This document shows positions 1 through 8,806 of a DNA stretch of 64,000 bases, one piece after another. Source of the DNA: Halioglobus sp. (lineage in GTDB: Bacteria; Pseudomonadota; Gammaproteobacteria; Pseudomonadales; Halieaceae); NCBI GenBank assembly GCA_028825045.1, contig JAPKAY010000013.1, positions 21,640-85,639 of the forward strand, in the 5' to 3' direction. The first letter of the stretch is position 1. The number at the start of each line of letters is the position of its first letter. The position numbers and the translations under genes are program-made. Below the pieces are notes generated by a model that was not told the origin of the DNA, ran no database searches, and saw only the letters and a list, made by a program, of their open reading frames with translations.

Positions 1-22
1 TCCGTGGTCGGCGACAGGGACT

Positions 23-811
23 TCAGGTACACAGCCAACCTCCGTCCACTACCAACGTTTGCCCCGTGATGAAGGCACTCGCAGGCCCACCGAGAAACAC
101 CACCACCCCCTTAATATCATCCTCTTTTCCGGAGCGCTGCTGGGGTATAGCACTTTCAAAAGCGCTGAGTTTGTCTTCGTCATGCCGCACGTGATTCATC
201 ATATCAGTGAGAAACGGCCCCGGGGCGATGCCGTTCACACGTACATTGTCTGCCGCCAACTTAACGGCCATGTCACGGGTTAAAGATACGACAGCACCCT
301 TACTGGCATTGTAGGCCACCACTGGTTCCTGTTCGTCAGGCGCACAGCGCCAGGCGGAAATTGACGAGATGTTGATAATGCTGCCACCTCCCTGCGCTTT
401 CATATGCCTGGCGATTTTCTGGGAAAGATAAAATAAACTCCGAACGTTCAAATCGAACACTTTGTCCCAGCCGGCCATGGGGTAATCCAGCGTCGGGGCT
501 GCCCAGGCCATGCCGGCGTTATTGACCAGAATATCCAATCGCCCAACGCGTTCAAGCGCAGTGCCCACCAGTGTATCGATGGCATCAGTATCTGATAAAT
601 CGGCTTGCAGGACACAGCATTTACGCCCCATCGCCTCAATAACATCAGCCACTTCCTGTAACGGGTCCAGCTTTCTCCCGACGACTATGACGTTGGCCCC
701 CGCCTCAGCCAATCCGAGGCTCAGGTGCCGCCCAATCCCGTGACCGCCACCGGTAACCAACGCGGTACGGCCTTCCAGTTTAAACATTTCCAGGGTATGC
801 ATAAATTTCAC
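23..811 (-). CDS. SDR-family NAD(P)-dependent oxidoreductase
   Basis: Classical short-chain dehydrogenase/reductase of about 255-262 residues. Visible are the Rossmann motif TGGGHGIG (residues 20-27), NNAG (97-100), a Ser around 150, the catalytic pair YNASK (Y167, K171) and the usual C-terminal VVDGGW. It probably oxidises or reduces a hydroxy/keto group on a catabolic intermediate; the substrate cannot be read from sequence. The open frame begins at a GTG (811), but in-frame ATGs at 802 and 787 are alternatives; 787 gives the most typical SDR N-terminus (MFKLEG). It lies 55 bp downstream of a ligase in the same direction, so the two are likely co-transcribed. The stop is inside the window, so the gene is complete. 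Confidence 0.88.
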   Translation of the reverse strand: MKFMHTLEMFKLEGRTALVTGGGHGIGRHLSLGLAEAGANVIVVGRKLDPLQEVADVIEAMGRKCCVLQADLSDTDAIDTLVGTALERVGRLDILVNNAGMAWAAPTLDYPMAGWDKVFDLNVRSLFYLSQKIARHMKAQGGGSIINISSISAWRCAPDEQEPVVAYNASKGAVVSLTRDMAVKLAADNVRVNGIAPGPFLTDMMNHVRHDEDKLSAFESAIPQQRSGKEDDIKGVVVFLGGPASAFITGQTLVVDGGWLCT

Positions 812-858
812 CGTACTTTAAGTGACGAAGTAGCAAATTTTTTTGTGCCTGATCACGC

Positions 859-879
859 CGCGCCAATCAGATTGGCGCG
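859..879. repeat. Perfect inverted repeat across the ligase stop codon
   Basis: CGCGCCAATC, one base A, then its exact reverse complement GATTGGCGCG. The hairpin covers the last codons and TGA stop of the upstream ligase. On the plus strand it is followed by TTTT only, and on the minus strand by A-rich sequence, so it is not a textbook intrinsic terminator for the minus-strand genes. It may be an RNA-stabilising or attenuating hairpin between the ligase and the SDR. Confidence 0.6.
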
Positions 880-2402
880 CTTTTGTGCGCCTCCCAATAG
901 CGCTTCTTGATTTTTCGCTTGAACAGTTTCCCCGCATCTGAACGGGGCAACTTCATTTCAAAATCAATACTTCTAGGACATTTAATATGGGATAAACGCG
1001 CCCGACACCATTCGATGAGTTCCTGTTCCAACTGCGGACCTGCGCTATCAAAATCAGCGGGTTCAACAACGGCCTTAACCTCCTCACCCAGATCGTCGTT
1101 GGGCACGCCCACGACTGCCACATCCGTGACGGCGGGGTGCATGATCAATGCATTTTCTGTCTCCTGAGGATAGACATTAACACCACCGCTGATAATCATG
1201 TTGGCTTTGCGGTCTGTAAGGTAGAGATAGCCTTCATCATCGACATACCCGACATCACCTACAGTCGACATGTTTCCAACTCTGGAGTCCGATGTTTTTT
1301 TATCACTGCGGTGATATTCAAAAGCGGCGCCCCCGGAAAAGTACACGGTTCCAATTTCTCCCACCGGTAATTCCCGCCCATCATCATGGAGTATGTGCAC
1401 ACTTCCATAACTCGGCTTACCCACCGAACCGGGGTGCGCCAACCACTGGGCGGAGTCGATCTGAGTGCCGCCATGGCCTTCTGTCGCACCGTAGTATTCA
1501 ACTAATATCGGCCCCCACCATTCAATCATCTGCTGCTTCACTTCAACCGGACAAGGCGCAGCTGAATGGACTGCGGCCTCGAGACTGGACACATCGTAGG
1601 GCTCGCGTAAATCCCGCGGTAGCTTTAGCATGCGAATAAACATCGTTGGCACCCACTGGCTAAGCGTGACCCGATGCTCCTCTATCAGTTGCAGTGCTCG
1701 CTCTGGATCGTAGTGCTCCATCACCACAGCCGTCGCTCCGATGCGCTGCATCGCCATGCAGAATCGCAGAGGTGCTGCGTGATACAAAGGTGCTGGAGAA
1801 AGGTAGACCGTATCCTTGCAGATGCCGAAGCTCGCTAGTATCCCCAGCTCCAATGGCCCCGGTGTCCCGATATCCCTCTCGGAATTAGCATTTTTTATGC
1901 CCTTGGGGTAGCCAGTTGTGCCGGAAGAATACAACATCACACAGCCCTCCAACTCCCTTGCCAATGGCGTGACAGGGAACTCGGCGAGGCGATCCTCAAA
2001 AACCTCAAACCCTTCCTCTACACCGCCAACCATTATCCAGGTATGTACTCCCGGCAGCTTATCTTTGATCTGCCGAGCGACCTCGCGCAATGCATATGAC
2101 ACCACCAACACGCGCGCTTCGCAGTTTCCGACAATATACTCTACCTCGTCCGTGGATAGATGCGTTGAGATTGGCGTGTAGTACAAACCGGAACGCTGAG
2201 CCCCCCAGGCCGCAAAAAAGTACTCCGGACAGTTGTTCATGAAAAACGCAACGGCATCATTCTTACCAAGCCCAAGACTGGCAAAAAGGTGGCTGCATTG
2301 AATAGAGCGATCATTCAACTGACGATAGGTGACCACCTCACCGCTACTCATAATGATTGCGGCTTTGTCAGGATCTGAGCTTGCATGGACGGCCGGGTAC
2401 AT
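867..2402 (-). CDS. AMP-forming acyl-CoA synthetase (class I adenylate-forming)
   Basis: 511-residue ANL-superfamily ligase activating a carboxylic acid to its CoA thioester through an acyl-AMP. The P-loop SSGTTGYPKG is at residues 159-168, the A5 motif reads YYGATEG, the hinge region contains GDVGYVDDEGYLYLTDR, and the C-terminal domain keeps the adenylation lysine in SDAGKL. The ATG at 2402 follows AGGAG by a good spacing. It is the first gene of a leftward pair with the SDR. A 16-bp perfect palindrome sits just upstream (2429-2444) and could be its operator. The acid substrate is unknown; the context suggests a medium or alicyclic acid. Confidence 0.93.
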   Translation of the reverse strand: MYPAVHASSDPDKAAIIMSSGEVVTYRQLNDRSIQCSHLFASLGLGKNDAVAFFMNNCPEYFFAAWGAQRSGLYYTPISTHLSTDEVEYIVGNCEARVLVVSYALREVARQIKDKLPGVHTWIMVGGVEEGFEVFEDRLAEFPVTPLARELEGCVMLYSSGTTGYPKGIKNANSERDIGTPGPLELGILASFGICKDTVYLSPAPLYHAAPLRFCMAMQRIGATAVVMEHYDPERALQLIEEHRVTLSQWVPTMFIRMLKLPRDLREPYDVSSLEAAVHSAAPCPVEVKQQMIEWWGPILVEYYGATEGHGGTQIDSAQWLAHPGSVGKPSYGSVHILHDDGRELPVGEIGTVYFSGGAAFEYHRSDKKTSDSRVGNMSTVGDVGYVDDEGYLYLTDRKANMIISGGVNVYPQETENALIMHPAVTDVAVVGVPNDDLGEEVKAVVEPADFDSAGPQLEQELIEWCRARLSHIKCPRSIDFEMKLPRSDAGKLFKRKIKKRYWEAHKSAPI

Positions 2403-2762
2403 GACTGATGCTCCTGCGTGTTTGCGAATCGACTATATAGTCGAAATCGACAAACGGCAAATTACATAGCAAGTGACTTGTCAAAAGATGGCGAACGCAA
2501 CCTCCGGCGACAAGCTCGTGGAAATCCCCGAAACCGATCATTAGGGGCACTTAACGATCCACGCTCCAAGGGGACTTTACGCACTTTTTTGACCCATTAG
2601 CAAAGGCCCCTATAACACCCTGCAACCAAACTCGGTAATAGCCTTTTCCTTTACTATTGGTTATAACACCTGCTTGATTTTAGTTATGGGCGCCGACCCA
2701 TCTCGTCGTGTGGCGAATATTAGACGTTGCGGCCCTCCCACTCAAATTCCAGAGGTCTTCTC
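2403..2762. promoter_or_regulatory. Divergent intergenic region with two palindromes
   Basis: About 360 bp between the leftward ligase and the rightward peptidase. It holds a 16-bp perfect palindrome, TCGACTATATAGTCGA (2429-2444), 27 bp upstream of the ligase ATG, and a smaller one, CAAGTGACTTG (2470-2480). A TATAACACC direct repeat occurs near 2612 and 2665. No convincing protein-coding frame is seen. The palindromes are plausible TetR-type operator sites; this is inference. Confidence 0.5.
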
Positions 2763-4823
2763 ATGAGCCCACCCCTTCTGCAGAGCGTTACAGTAATTGC
2801 CTTGTTGATCGGCTATCCAGCGATGAGCGCCGTGGCATCGCAGGCTGACACGCCATCATCCACTTCCGGGGCCACCCTTGGAGATTTCGGTATCGACACA
2901 GCGCTAATGGATCGCACCGTTGTTCCGGGTGAGGATTTTTATAAATACGTCAACGGAAAATGGCTAGCAACCACGAAGATACCGGCGGATCGCTCACGTT
3001 ATGGATCCTTCATTGTGCTACGTGACCAATCAGAAGTTGACCAACGCGTATTACTGGAAGATTTGACACATTCCAACCCCACCGAACCAACGCTCAGGAA
3101 AATAACGGATCTGTATGCCGCCTGGATGGACGAAGCAGGTATCGAAAAACGTGGCCTTACGCCACTACAGTCTGATCTAAACCGTATTGCCGCCGCAACC
3201 GAAAAATCCGACCTGATGAAACTGGTCGGTGACATCAACATGAGTAGCCCCATCGGACTAGGCATCATGCCAGACCCGGCAGATACAACTCGCTATGCAG
3301 TATTCATCGGCCAGGCGGGCCTCGGCATGGGGCGGGACTATTATATCAACGAGGGTCCAGAGTATGACGCTTACCGTGAGGCCTACCAGGACTATATCCG
3401 CACAGTGCTAGAGCTCACCGGCGATAAGAATGCAAAGAAAAACGCCGAGTCTGTTTTCGAGCTCGAAATGAATCTCGCTCAAGTGCACTGGTCACCGGCG
3501 CAGACGCGTGACGTGCAGGCAACATACAACCCCATGGACAGGAAAGCCTTACAAGAACTGACTCCCACGATAAACTGGCCTATCGTTCTGGAAGCGACTG
3601 GACTCGGCGACGTACAGAATTTCATTGTTGCCGAAAAAAGCGCCATCGTTGAGGGCGCCGCTCTACTCGAGTCCTTCCCGCTCGACACCTGGAAAAAGTA
3701 CTTCGTCTTTCACCGCACCAGTGATTCAGCGAACTTGCTCCCCAAAACATTCGACGATGCGCACTTCGAGTTCTATGGAAAAACGATGCGCGGAACAGAA
3801 CAACAACGTGACCGCTGGAAACGCGGGGTAGCCCTGGTCGACCGCAATATTGGAGAAGGGCTGGGCAAAGCCTATACAGCCAAGCACTTTCCACCGGATT
3901 ATAAGGAAAAAATGGATGTTCTGGTCAATAACCTGTTGACGGCATTCAAAATTCGCCTTGACGAACTGGACTGGATGGACGACGAAACTCGCGGCCAGGC
4001 ACTTAAAAAACTGGCCACCTTCGATCCGCGTATTGGCTACCCGTCTAAATGGCGCGACTATTCCAGCCTGATCATTGTGCCGGGTAAATTATTTGAAAGC
4101 ATTCAGAACGCACACCAGTTCGAGTGGAATCGAAAGGTGAGCCGCCTCAACGAACCGGTGGATCGCGAGGACTGGTACATGACACCACCGACGGTGAATG
4201 CCTACTACGACCCACTGATGAATCAAATTACCTTTCCCGCAGCGATTTTGCAGCCGCCATTCTTCGACGCTAAAGCCGACCCTGCGGTTAACTACGGTGG
4301 CATCGGCGCAGTGATCGGCCATGAAATTGGCCATGGCTTCGACGATCAAGGCCGCGAGTTCGATGAAAACGGTAAGATACGCAATTGGTGGACACCCGCT
4401 ACAGAAAAACAGTTTGAAGCCCTTACACAAGAACTGGGCAACCAGTACAGCGCCTACTGCCCTATCGCCGGCGACGACAAAATCTGCGTCAACGGCGACC
4501 TTACCATGGGCGAGAATATTGGGGACCTCGGCGGGCTACAGATGGCCTATACAGCATACAAACTCTCCCTTAATGGCAAGGAGGCCCCCGTCATCGACGG
4601 ATTTACCGGTGATCAGCGTTTCTTTATGTCCTGGGCGCAGGTGTGGCGAGGCTTGTCTCGCGAAGACGCACTGCGTAACTTACTGTTAACCAACCCTCAT
4701 GCTCCGGAAATGGTGCGTGGACAAAACCCACAGCGGAATATCGATGCCTGGTACGACGCCTTTAATGTCAAGGAAGGTGACAACATGTATTTACCACCTG
4801 ATCAACGAGTACAAATCTGGTGA
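2763..4823 (+). CDS. Secreted M13-family (neprilysin/PepO) zinc metallopeptidase
   Basis: 686-residue endopeptidase. The N-terminus (MSPPLLQSVTVIALLIGYPA) is a hydrophobic signal sequence, so it acts in the periplasm or at the cell surface. The zinc site HEIGH (about residues 520-524) and the third ligand plus supporting Asp in ENIGD (584-588) are intact, as is the NAYYDP substrate-binding stretch upstream. The open frame extends to a TTG at 2727, but ATG 2763 is preceded by AGAGG and starts the signal peptide, so I choose it. It is a single gene flanked by long intergenic regions and shows no functional link to the acyl-CoA genes. Confidence 0.93.
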   Translation: MSPPLLQSVTVIALLIGYPAMSAVASQADTPSSTSGATLGDFGIDTALMDRTVVPGEDFYKYVNGKWLATTKIPADRSRYGSFIVLRDQSEVDQRVLLEDLTHSNPTEPTLRKITDLYAAWMDEAGIEKRGLTPLQSDLNRIAAATEKSDLMKLVGDINMSSPIGLGIMPDPADTTRYAVFIGQAGLGMGRDYYINEGPEYDAYREAYQDYIRTVLELTGDKNAKKNAESVFELEMNLAQVHWSPAQTRDVQATYNPMDRKALQELTPTINWPIVLEATGLGDVQNFIVAEKSAIVEGAALLESFPLDTWKKYFVFHRTSDSANLLPKTFDDAHFEFYGKTMRGTEQQRDRWKRGVALVDRNIGEGLGKAYTAKHFPPDYKEKMDVLVNNLLTAFKIRLDELDWMDDETRGQALKKLATFDPRIGYPSKWRDYSSLIIVPGKLFESIQNAHQFEWNRKVSRLNEPVDREDWYMTPPTVNAYYDPLMNQITFPAAILQPPFFDAKADPAVNYGGIGAVIGHEIGHGFDDQGREFDENGKIRNWWTPATEKQFEALTQELGNQYSAYCPIAGDDKICVNGDLTMGENIGDLGGLQMAYTAYKLSLNGKEAPVIDGFTGDQRFFMSWAQVWRGLSREDALRNLLLTNPHAPEMVRGQNPQRNIDAWYDAFNVKEGDNMYLPPDQRVQIW

Positions 4824-4961
4824 GTAATCAGCTGCTCTTTGAAGATGTCTCTCCGCTGGCTGCAGTTCGAAATTAAGACTACCTGACTCCTCGCGGGGCG
4901 GAGATTCCCGAAAGCAGTTGCCCCAAGCGTGCAGCACCCGATTCCAAGACGTACAGGTGAT

Positions 4962-5108
4962 CTACTCGATATTGAGGTCGCAGGCCTTGCCACAGAATTC
5001 ATCGAAGCCATGAGTTGCAGGTGCCACATGATTTCTCTCGTCGAGGTGCTCCTTGGCGGACTGAGCCGCCATATACCCCTGTGCTATGCGCAATATGGCG
5101 GTAGTCAT
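4962..5108 (-). CDS. Possible small protein, 48 aa, unknown function
   Basis: A short minus-strand frame with ATG at 5108 and TAG at 4962-4964. The translation begins MTTAILRIAQGYMAAQ, continues with a charged stretch (AKEHLDERNH) and ends CGKACDLNIE. The composition looks protein-like: an amphipathic helix, then two cysteines near the end. The ribosome site is weak (AAAAAGAAG). It would be transcribed divergently from the ACAD operon at 5321. I do not recognise a family; it could be a chance frame. Confidence 0.35.
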   Translation of the reverse strand: MTTAILRIAQGYMAAQSAKEHLDERNHVAPATHGFDEFCGKACDLNIE

Positions 5109-5225
5109 CTTCTTTTTGCATCGCCCCGGAAGCACCGCCAAGGCCTACTTTAGTGAGGCCTGCACGTATTAACGCTTGGCCAGGAATAAAGGCCTTCTCA
5201 GCGCAACCTCCTTATACTATCATTG

Positions 5226-5241
5226 CAAGACAGATGCCTTG
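5226..5241. promoter_or_regulatory. Operator-like palindrome CAAG-N8-CTTG, site 1
   Basis: CAAG ACAGATGC CTTG, followed at once by TATAAA. The centre is also partly palindromic (ACA..TG). The same architecture recurs at 11263-11278, 52793-52808 and, in degenerate form, 35076-35091 and 27386-27401, each in a promoter region of an acyl-CoA operon. It lies 80-95 bp upstream of the ACAD GTG start. It is probably the site of a TetR-type repressor; the regulator is not identified. Confidence 0.55.
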
Positions 5242-5320
5242 TATAAAACTATAGCCCACTTGCATGCACGATCAGGCATTAGCTCAATCTGAAACCGCCC
5301 CATTTCCCAAGGAGTAGCAC

Positions 5321-6514
5321 GTGGATTTTGACTGGAGCCCTGAGGAAATCGCCTTTCGCGAGGAAGTGCGCGAATTCATAGCCAGGGAAATGACCGAGGA
5401 GGTGGAAGGCAGCATCTTCATCGATACACCACCGCGCATCGAGTTTGTTACCAAGATGGGGAAACTGGGCTGGCTGGGAATGGGCTTCCCCGAAAAGTAT
5501 GGCGGCTCACCCAATCCTTTCCCATTGGCCCAGTTTATCCTCAACTCGGAACTGGACCGAAGCGGCGCGCCCATCATCGGCAAGAATGTGGGCACCATCG
5601 CCAGTACCATTTTTAACGTCGCCAGTGAAGAAATGAAAATGGAATTTCTCCCGATGATCTTCCGCAACGAAGGACAATGGGCCATTACGTACACCGAACC
5701 CAATGCGGGCACCGATTTGGGGTCCATGCAATGTCGCGCCATCGATAAGGGTGATCACTTCGAAGTCACCGGCATGAAGCATTACATCACCTCTGCACAC
5801 TTTTGTCGCTGGCACTGGATGGCCCTACGCACGGATCCTGATGCACCCAAGCACAAGGGCATCAGCATTTTTATCGTCGATCATGACTCGCCCGGACTGA
5901 GTCTCTCTCGAATGGACACCATTGGGAGAGAGGGCACCACACACCGAACCAACCAGGTATTTTTCGACAAGATGAAGATACCCCGCGCGCGCTTAGTGGG
6001 TGAACTCAACAAGGGCTTTTATTACATGATGCAGGCGTTAGATTATGAACGCTTCGCCATTCTGTCATTTGCATCACGCGTACGTCGCTTCGACCATATT
6101 GTTGATTGGTACAAGAACGTCGACTTTGAAGGAGAGCGACCCTCTGATGATCCGAACACCCGTCGATCATTGGCACGGATGGCGGCTCGAGTAGAAGTAG
6201 GCACCATGCTGGAAAGGATGGCAATCTGCAAAGCGCAGTACGAAGTACCCGCTGTCGAAGCTGCCATGAACAAAGCCTGGGGCGCTTCCATCGGGGATGA
6301 ATTCGCGCAGCTTAGCCTGGATCTAATGGGCCCTTTCGGCGGCCTCTGGGGCGGCGAACACTCTCCGTTCGAAGGCGGATTGGCAGACGAATACCTAATG
6401 GCAGGACACGCGCGGGTTGCAGCCGGTGGTGTCGATACTTCCAAAGCGATTATTGCCCGTCGCCTGCTAGGACTGCCCAATGCCCTGGATAAACCAAAAT
6501 TGCCGCAGCGCTAA
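5321..6514 (+). CDS. Acyl-CoA dehydrogenase, FadE type (subunit A of a pair)
   Basis: 397-residue flavoprotein that introduces the alpha-beta double bond into an acyl-CoA. It has the full ACAD layout: N-terminal helices, the YTEPNAGTD flavin/substrate motif, ITSAHF, a middle beta domain, then the C-terminal helical domain ending IIARRLLGLP. A Glu in LDYERF is at the place of the IVD-type catalytic base (inference). GTG start with AAGGAG at 5309-5314, 6 nt upstream. It is followed after 36 bp by another ACAD, so the two may form a heteromeric alpha/beta enzyme like the ChsE1-ChsE2 or ChsE4-ChsE5 complexes of steroid degraders. Strong paralogue: the gene at 11469-12662. Confidence 0.93.
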   Translation: MDFDWSPEEIAFREEVREFIAREMTEEVEGSIFIDTPPRIEFVTKMGKLGWLGMGFPEKYGGSPNPFPLAQFILNSELDRSGAPIIGKNVGTIASTIFNVASEEMKMEFLPMIFRNEGQWAITYTEPNAGTDLGSMQCRAIDKGDHFEVTGMKHYITSAHFCRWHWMALRTDPDAPKHKGISIFIVDHDSPGLSLSRMDTIGREGTTHRTNQVFFDKMKIPRARLVGELNKGFYYMMQALDYERFAILSFASRVRRFDHIVDWYKNVDFEGERPSDDPNTRRSLARMAARVEVGTMLERMAICKAQYEVPAVEAAMNKAWGASIGDEFAQLSLDLMGPFGGLWGGEHSPFEGGLADEYLMAGHARVAAGGVDTSKAIIARRLLGLPNALDKPKLPQR

Positions 6515-6550
6515 CGCTGCCCGTATCACATTGTCTCAAGGAGACCGATA

Positions 6551-7705
6551 TTGGACATCAAACTGACCGAAGACCAAACGCAGTTGCAGGACATCGCCAG
6601 CAAGTTCATGGACAACCACTGTACCTTTGACTTTGTGCGCAAAATGGAAAAGGACGAAGGCTTCGGCTTCTGCCCGGACATGTGGAAACAATTTGCAGAC
6701 ATGGGCTGGCTGGGAATCATCGTTCCTGAAGAATTTGGCGGCATGGGTATGAGCACACTGGATATGGTGGTGCTGGTACGCGAAATGGGCCGGCATCTCT
6801 GTCCCAGTCCCTACCTGTTTACCAGCGTACTGGCCGCCGATGTCATTGCCCAGGCAGGCACCCGCAAGCAAAAAGCAGCACTGCTGCCAGAGATCGTATC
6901 GGGGAAGACTATTTATGCGTTTGCCTACCAGGAGTATTCACGTTTTTTTAAACCGGAACATATCAAATTGCAGGCCAAACGCGATGGAGATAATTTCATA
7001 CTCAACGGGACAAAGCTGTTCGTAGAATTCGCAGAAGGAGCCGACACAATAGTCGTCGCGGCGCGGACCGGAAAAGCCAACTCACAATCTGGGCTGACCC
7101 TTTTCCTGGTTGACCGCAACAGTACTGGAATTAGCATCAAGCATATGCCCACAATGTCGCGTGATCGTCACTATCAGATTGATTTCAATAACGTTGAAAT
7201 TCCAACCTCTGCCAGGCTCGGAAAACAAAGCAAAGGCTGGGAGGCACTGGAACCTTCTTTACACAAAACGGTAATCGCATTCTGTGCCTATACCAATGGT
7301 GCCGGCTTCGAAATGCATGGCTATGCCACTAAATACGCCAGCGAGCGTGTACAGTTCGGACGTCCAATCGGTCAGATGCAAACCATACAGGGTTATCTTG
7401 CACAGATGATCATGGAGCTATACGGCGCCGATATGCTCACCATGTTTAGCGCATTTCAGATAGACAAAGCCAGGCATACGCGCGGCTATGTCGCCAAGGC
7501 TAAAGCCTTCTCTGCCGAGACCGTTGGCCACGTCATGGATGTCAGTTCACAAATATTCGGCGGCATGGGGTATATGGAAGAACAGGACACGACCTTATTC
7601 CTGCGCCGTGGAAAACAATACCAACTGGCCTTGGGCGGCACCGAATACTGGGAAGATGTTATCGCCGAAGAAATTATCGATCGCGAACCGGTAGTTCTTA
7701 CCTGA
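6551..7705 (+). CDS. Acyl-CoA dehydrogenase (subunit B of a pair)
   Basis: 384-residue ACAD starting at TTG, with AAGGAG at 6538-6543. The FAD-binding segment RVQFGRPIGQMQ and the QIFGGMGY motif are present. The segment that carries the catalytic Glu in MCAD-type enzymes (YEGT) reads ALGGTEYW here, so the canonical base is missing or displaced. That fits a partner subunit of a heteromer in which only one subunit supplies the base. Tightly linked to the ACAD upstream and to the hydratase pair 24 bp downstream, giving consecutive steps of one beta-oxidation-like cycle. Confidence 0.92.
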   Translation: MDIKLTEDQTQLQDIASKFMDNHCTFDFVRKMEKDEGFGFCPDMWKQFADMGWLGIIVPEEFGGMGMSTLDMVVLVREMGRHLCPSPYLFTSVLAADVIAQAGTRKQKAALLPEIVSGKTIYAFAYQEYSRFFKPEHIKLQAKRDGDNFILNGTKLFVEFAEGADTIVVAARTGKANSQSGLTLFLVDRNSTGISIKHMPTMSRDRHYQIDFNNVEIPTSARLGKQSKGWEALEPSLHKTVIAFCAYTNGAGFEMHGYATKYASERVQFGRPIGQMQTIQGYLAQMIMELYGADMLTMFSAFQIDKARHTRGYVAKAKAFSAETVGHVMDVSSQIFGGMGYMEEQDTTLFLRRGKQYQLALGGTEYWEDVIAEEIIDREPVVLT

Positions 7706-7729
7706 GAAACGTGCACTCGGAAAACGACT

Positions 7730-8263
7730 ATGTCCGCTGAAGATAATTTTACTATTGGCCTGGAGGAGGCTCATTCGTGGCTAGGGAAAAAGCGGCATGA
7801 GGTCGTAGGTGAATTTGATGTAGAGCGAGGCTATATTTGGAGTGCCTGCGCCGCGGTGCAAAATGGCAACCCCCTCTACTGGGATGAAGAACTGGCCCAA
7901 CAACTCACCAATGGAGCCACTGCACCCCTCACACTATTGTCCGCCTGGTTTCGCCCCCATTACTGGATGCCGAATCGCGACACAATACCCCTGCCCTGGC
8001 AGACACACTTCGACCTCAAGACAACTTTGGCGCTGCCTGAGGCAGTCGCCACTGACAGTGAGGTGGCCTTTGGAGAGCCAGTGCGGCCAGGGGATCGCAT
8101 CAGCTGTAGCGAGACACTGCAGTCATTGAGCGAGGTTAAAAAAACCAAGTTAGGCGCAGGTCGCTTCTGGGTTATTGATACGGTTTGTCACAACCAGCAG
8201 GAAGCCTGGGTAGGCACCGAAACCATGACCGGCTTCGGCTACCGCAGCCAGAACGTGAGCTAA
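7730..8263 (+). CDS. MaoC-like hydratase subunit (FAS1-like dehydratase N-domain)
   Basis: 177-residue single hot-dog protein resembling the MaoC_dehydrat_N / FAS1-like domain. NGNPLYWDEELA and the APLTLLSAWFRP stretch match the substrate-side half of the two-domain hydratases encoded at 9975 and 56820. The catalytic Asp/His pair is not visible, as expected of the non-catalytic subunit. It is followed 5 bp later by the catalytic subunit, so together they should form a heteromeric (R)-specific enoyl-CoA hydratase like ChsH1/ChsH2. Acts directly after the ACAD pair upstream. Confidence 0.82.
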   Translation: MSAEDNFTIGLEEAHSWLGKKRHEVVGEFDVERGYIWSACAAVQNGNPLYWDEELAQQLTNGATAPLTLLSAWFRPHYWMPNRDTIPLPWQTHFDLKTTLALPEAVATDSEVAFGEPVRPGDRISCSETLQSLSEVKKTKLGAGRFWVIDTVCHNQQEAWVGTETMTGFGYRSQNVS

Positions 8264-8268
8264 ATGAA

Positions 8269-8763
8269 ATGAAGGATGCCACCGCAAACTATCAATGTCT
8301 CACCATCCAACAGGTGTGTGCAGGTGAACAATTACCAGAGCTACAACATGAGGTGACGGCCACCTCCGTCATACTGGGCGCACTGGCCAGTCGCGATTGG
8401 CGCCCAATGCACCACGACCGCGACTTCGCGCAACAACGCAACCGCACCCGCGACATATTTATGAATACGCCAAACCAGGCGGCCTGGCTGGAGCGTTATA
8501 TCACCGACTGGGCAGGCCCCACTGCGCGTATCGGTCGCTACAAGTTCCGCATGGGCGATTCCATCTGCCCGGGCGACACCATGGTTTTCTCCGGTAGTGT
8601 AGAAGGCATCGAAACGGATGAACAATCCTGCTGCTGGGTGAATCTGAGTATCGCACTTTGCGTAAACGGCGATCCAAAAACACGCTTCACTGCGCGAGTC
8701 GCCCTACCGAAGGACTTGAAGGACAATCCCTGGGCGCGGACTGGCACTCAATGGCAACCATGA
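8269..8763 (+). CDS. MaoC-like (R)-enoyl-CoA hydratase, catalytic subunit
   Basis: 164 residues from ATG 8269 (MKDATANYQ). The frame is open further upstream to 8185, but that would overlap the preceding gene by about 80 bp, so the ATG 5 bp after the upstream stop is preferred. The hydratase signature SRDWRPMHHDRDFA carries the Asp and His of the MaoC catalytic dyad. The C-terminal half of the fused hydratase at 9975 has the equivalent SRDFAPQHH. Predicted to hydrate the enoyl-CoA made by the ACAD pair, in complex with the protein encoded immediately upstream. Confidence 0.85.
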   Translation: MKDATANYQCLTIQQVCAGEQLPELQHEVTATSVILGALASRDWRPMHHDRDFAQQRNRTRDIFMNTPNQAAWLERYITDWAGPTARIGRYKFRMGDSICPGDTMVFSGSVEGIETDEQSCCWVNLSIALCVNGDPKTRFTARVALPKDLKDNPWARTGTQWQP

Positions 8764-8806
8764 GCCCATTCACAAACACCGGACGGTACACAACGAGAGC
8801 AGTACA

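Larger units (their letters stand above)
4824..5320. promoter_or_regulatory. Intergenic region upstream of the first ACAD operon
   Basis: About 500 bp. It contains one small minus-strand open frame (4962-5108, listed separately) and an operator-like palindrome at 5226-5241 followed directly by TATAAA (5242-5247), which may be the -10 box of the operon starting at 5321. No other coding or repeat structure stands out. Confidence 0.5.
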
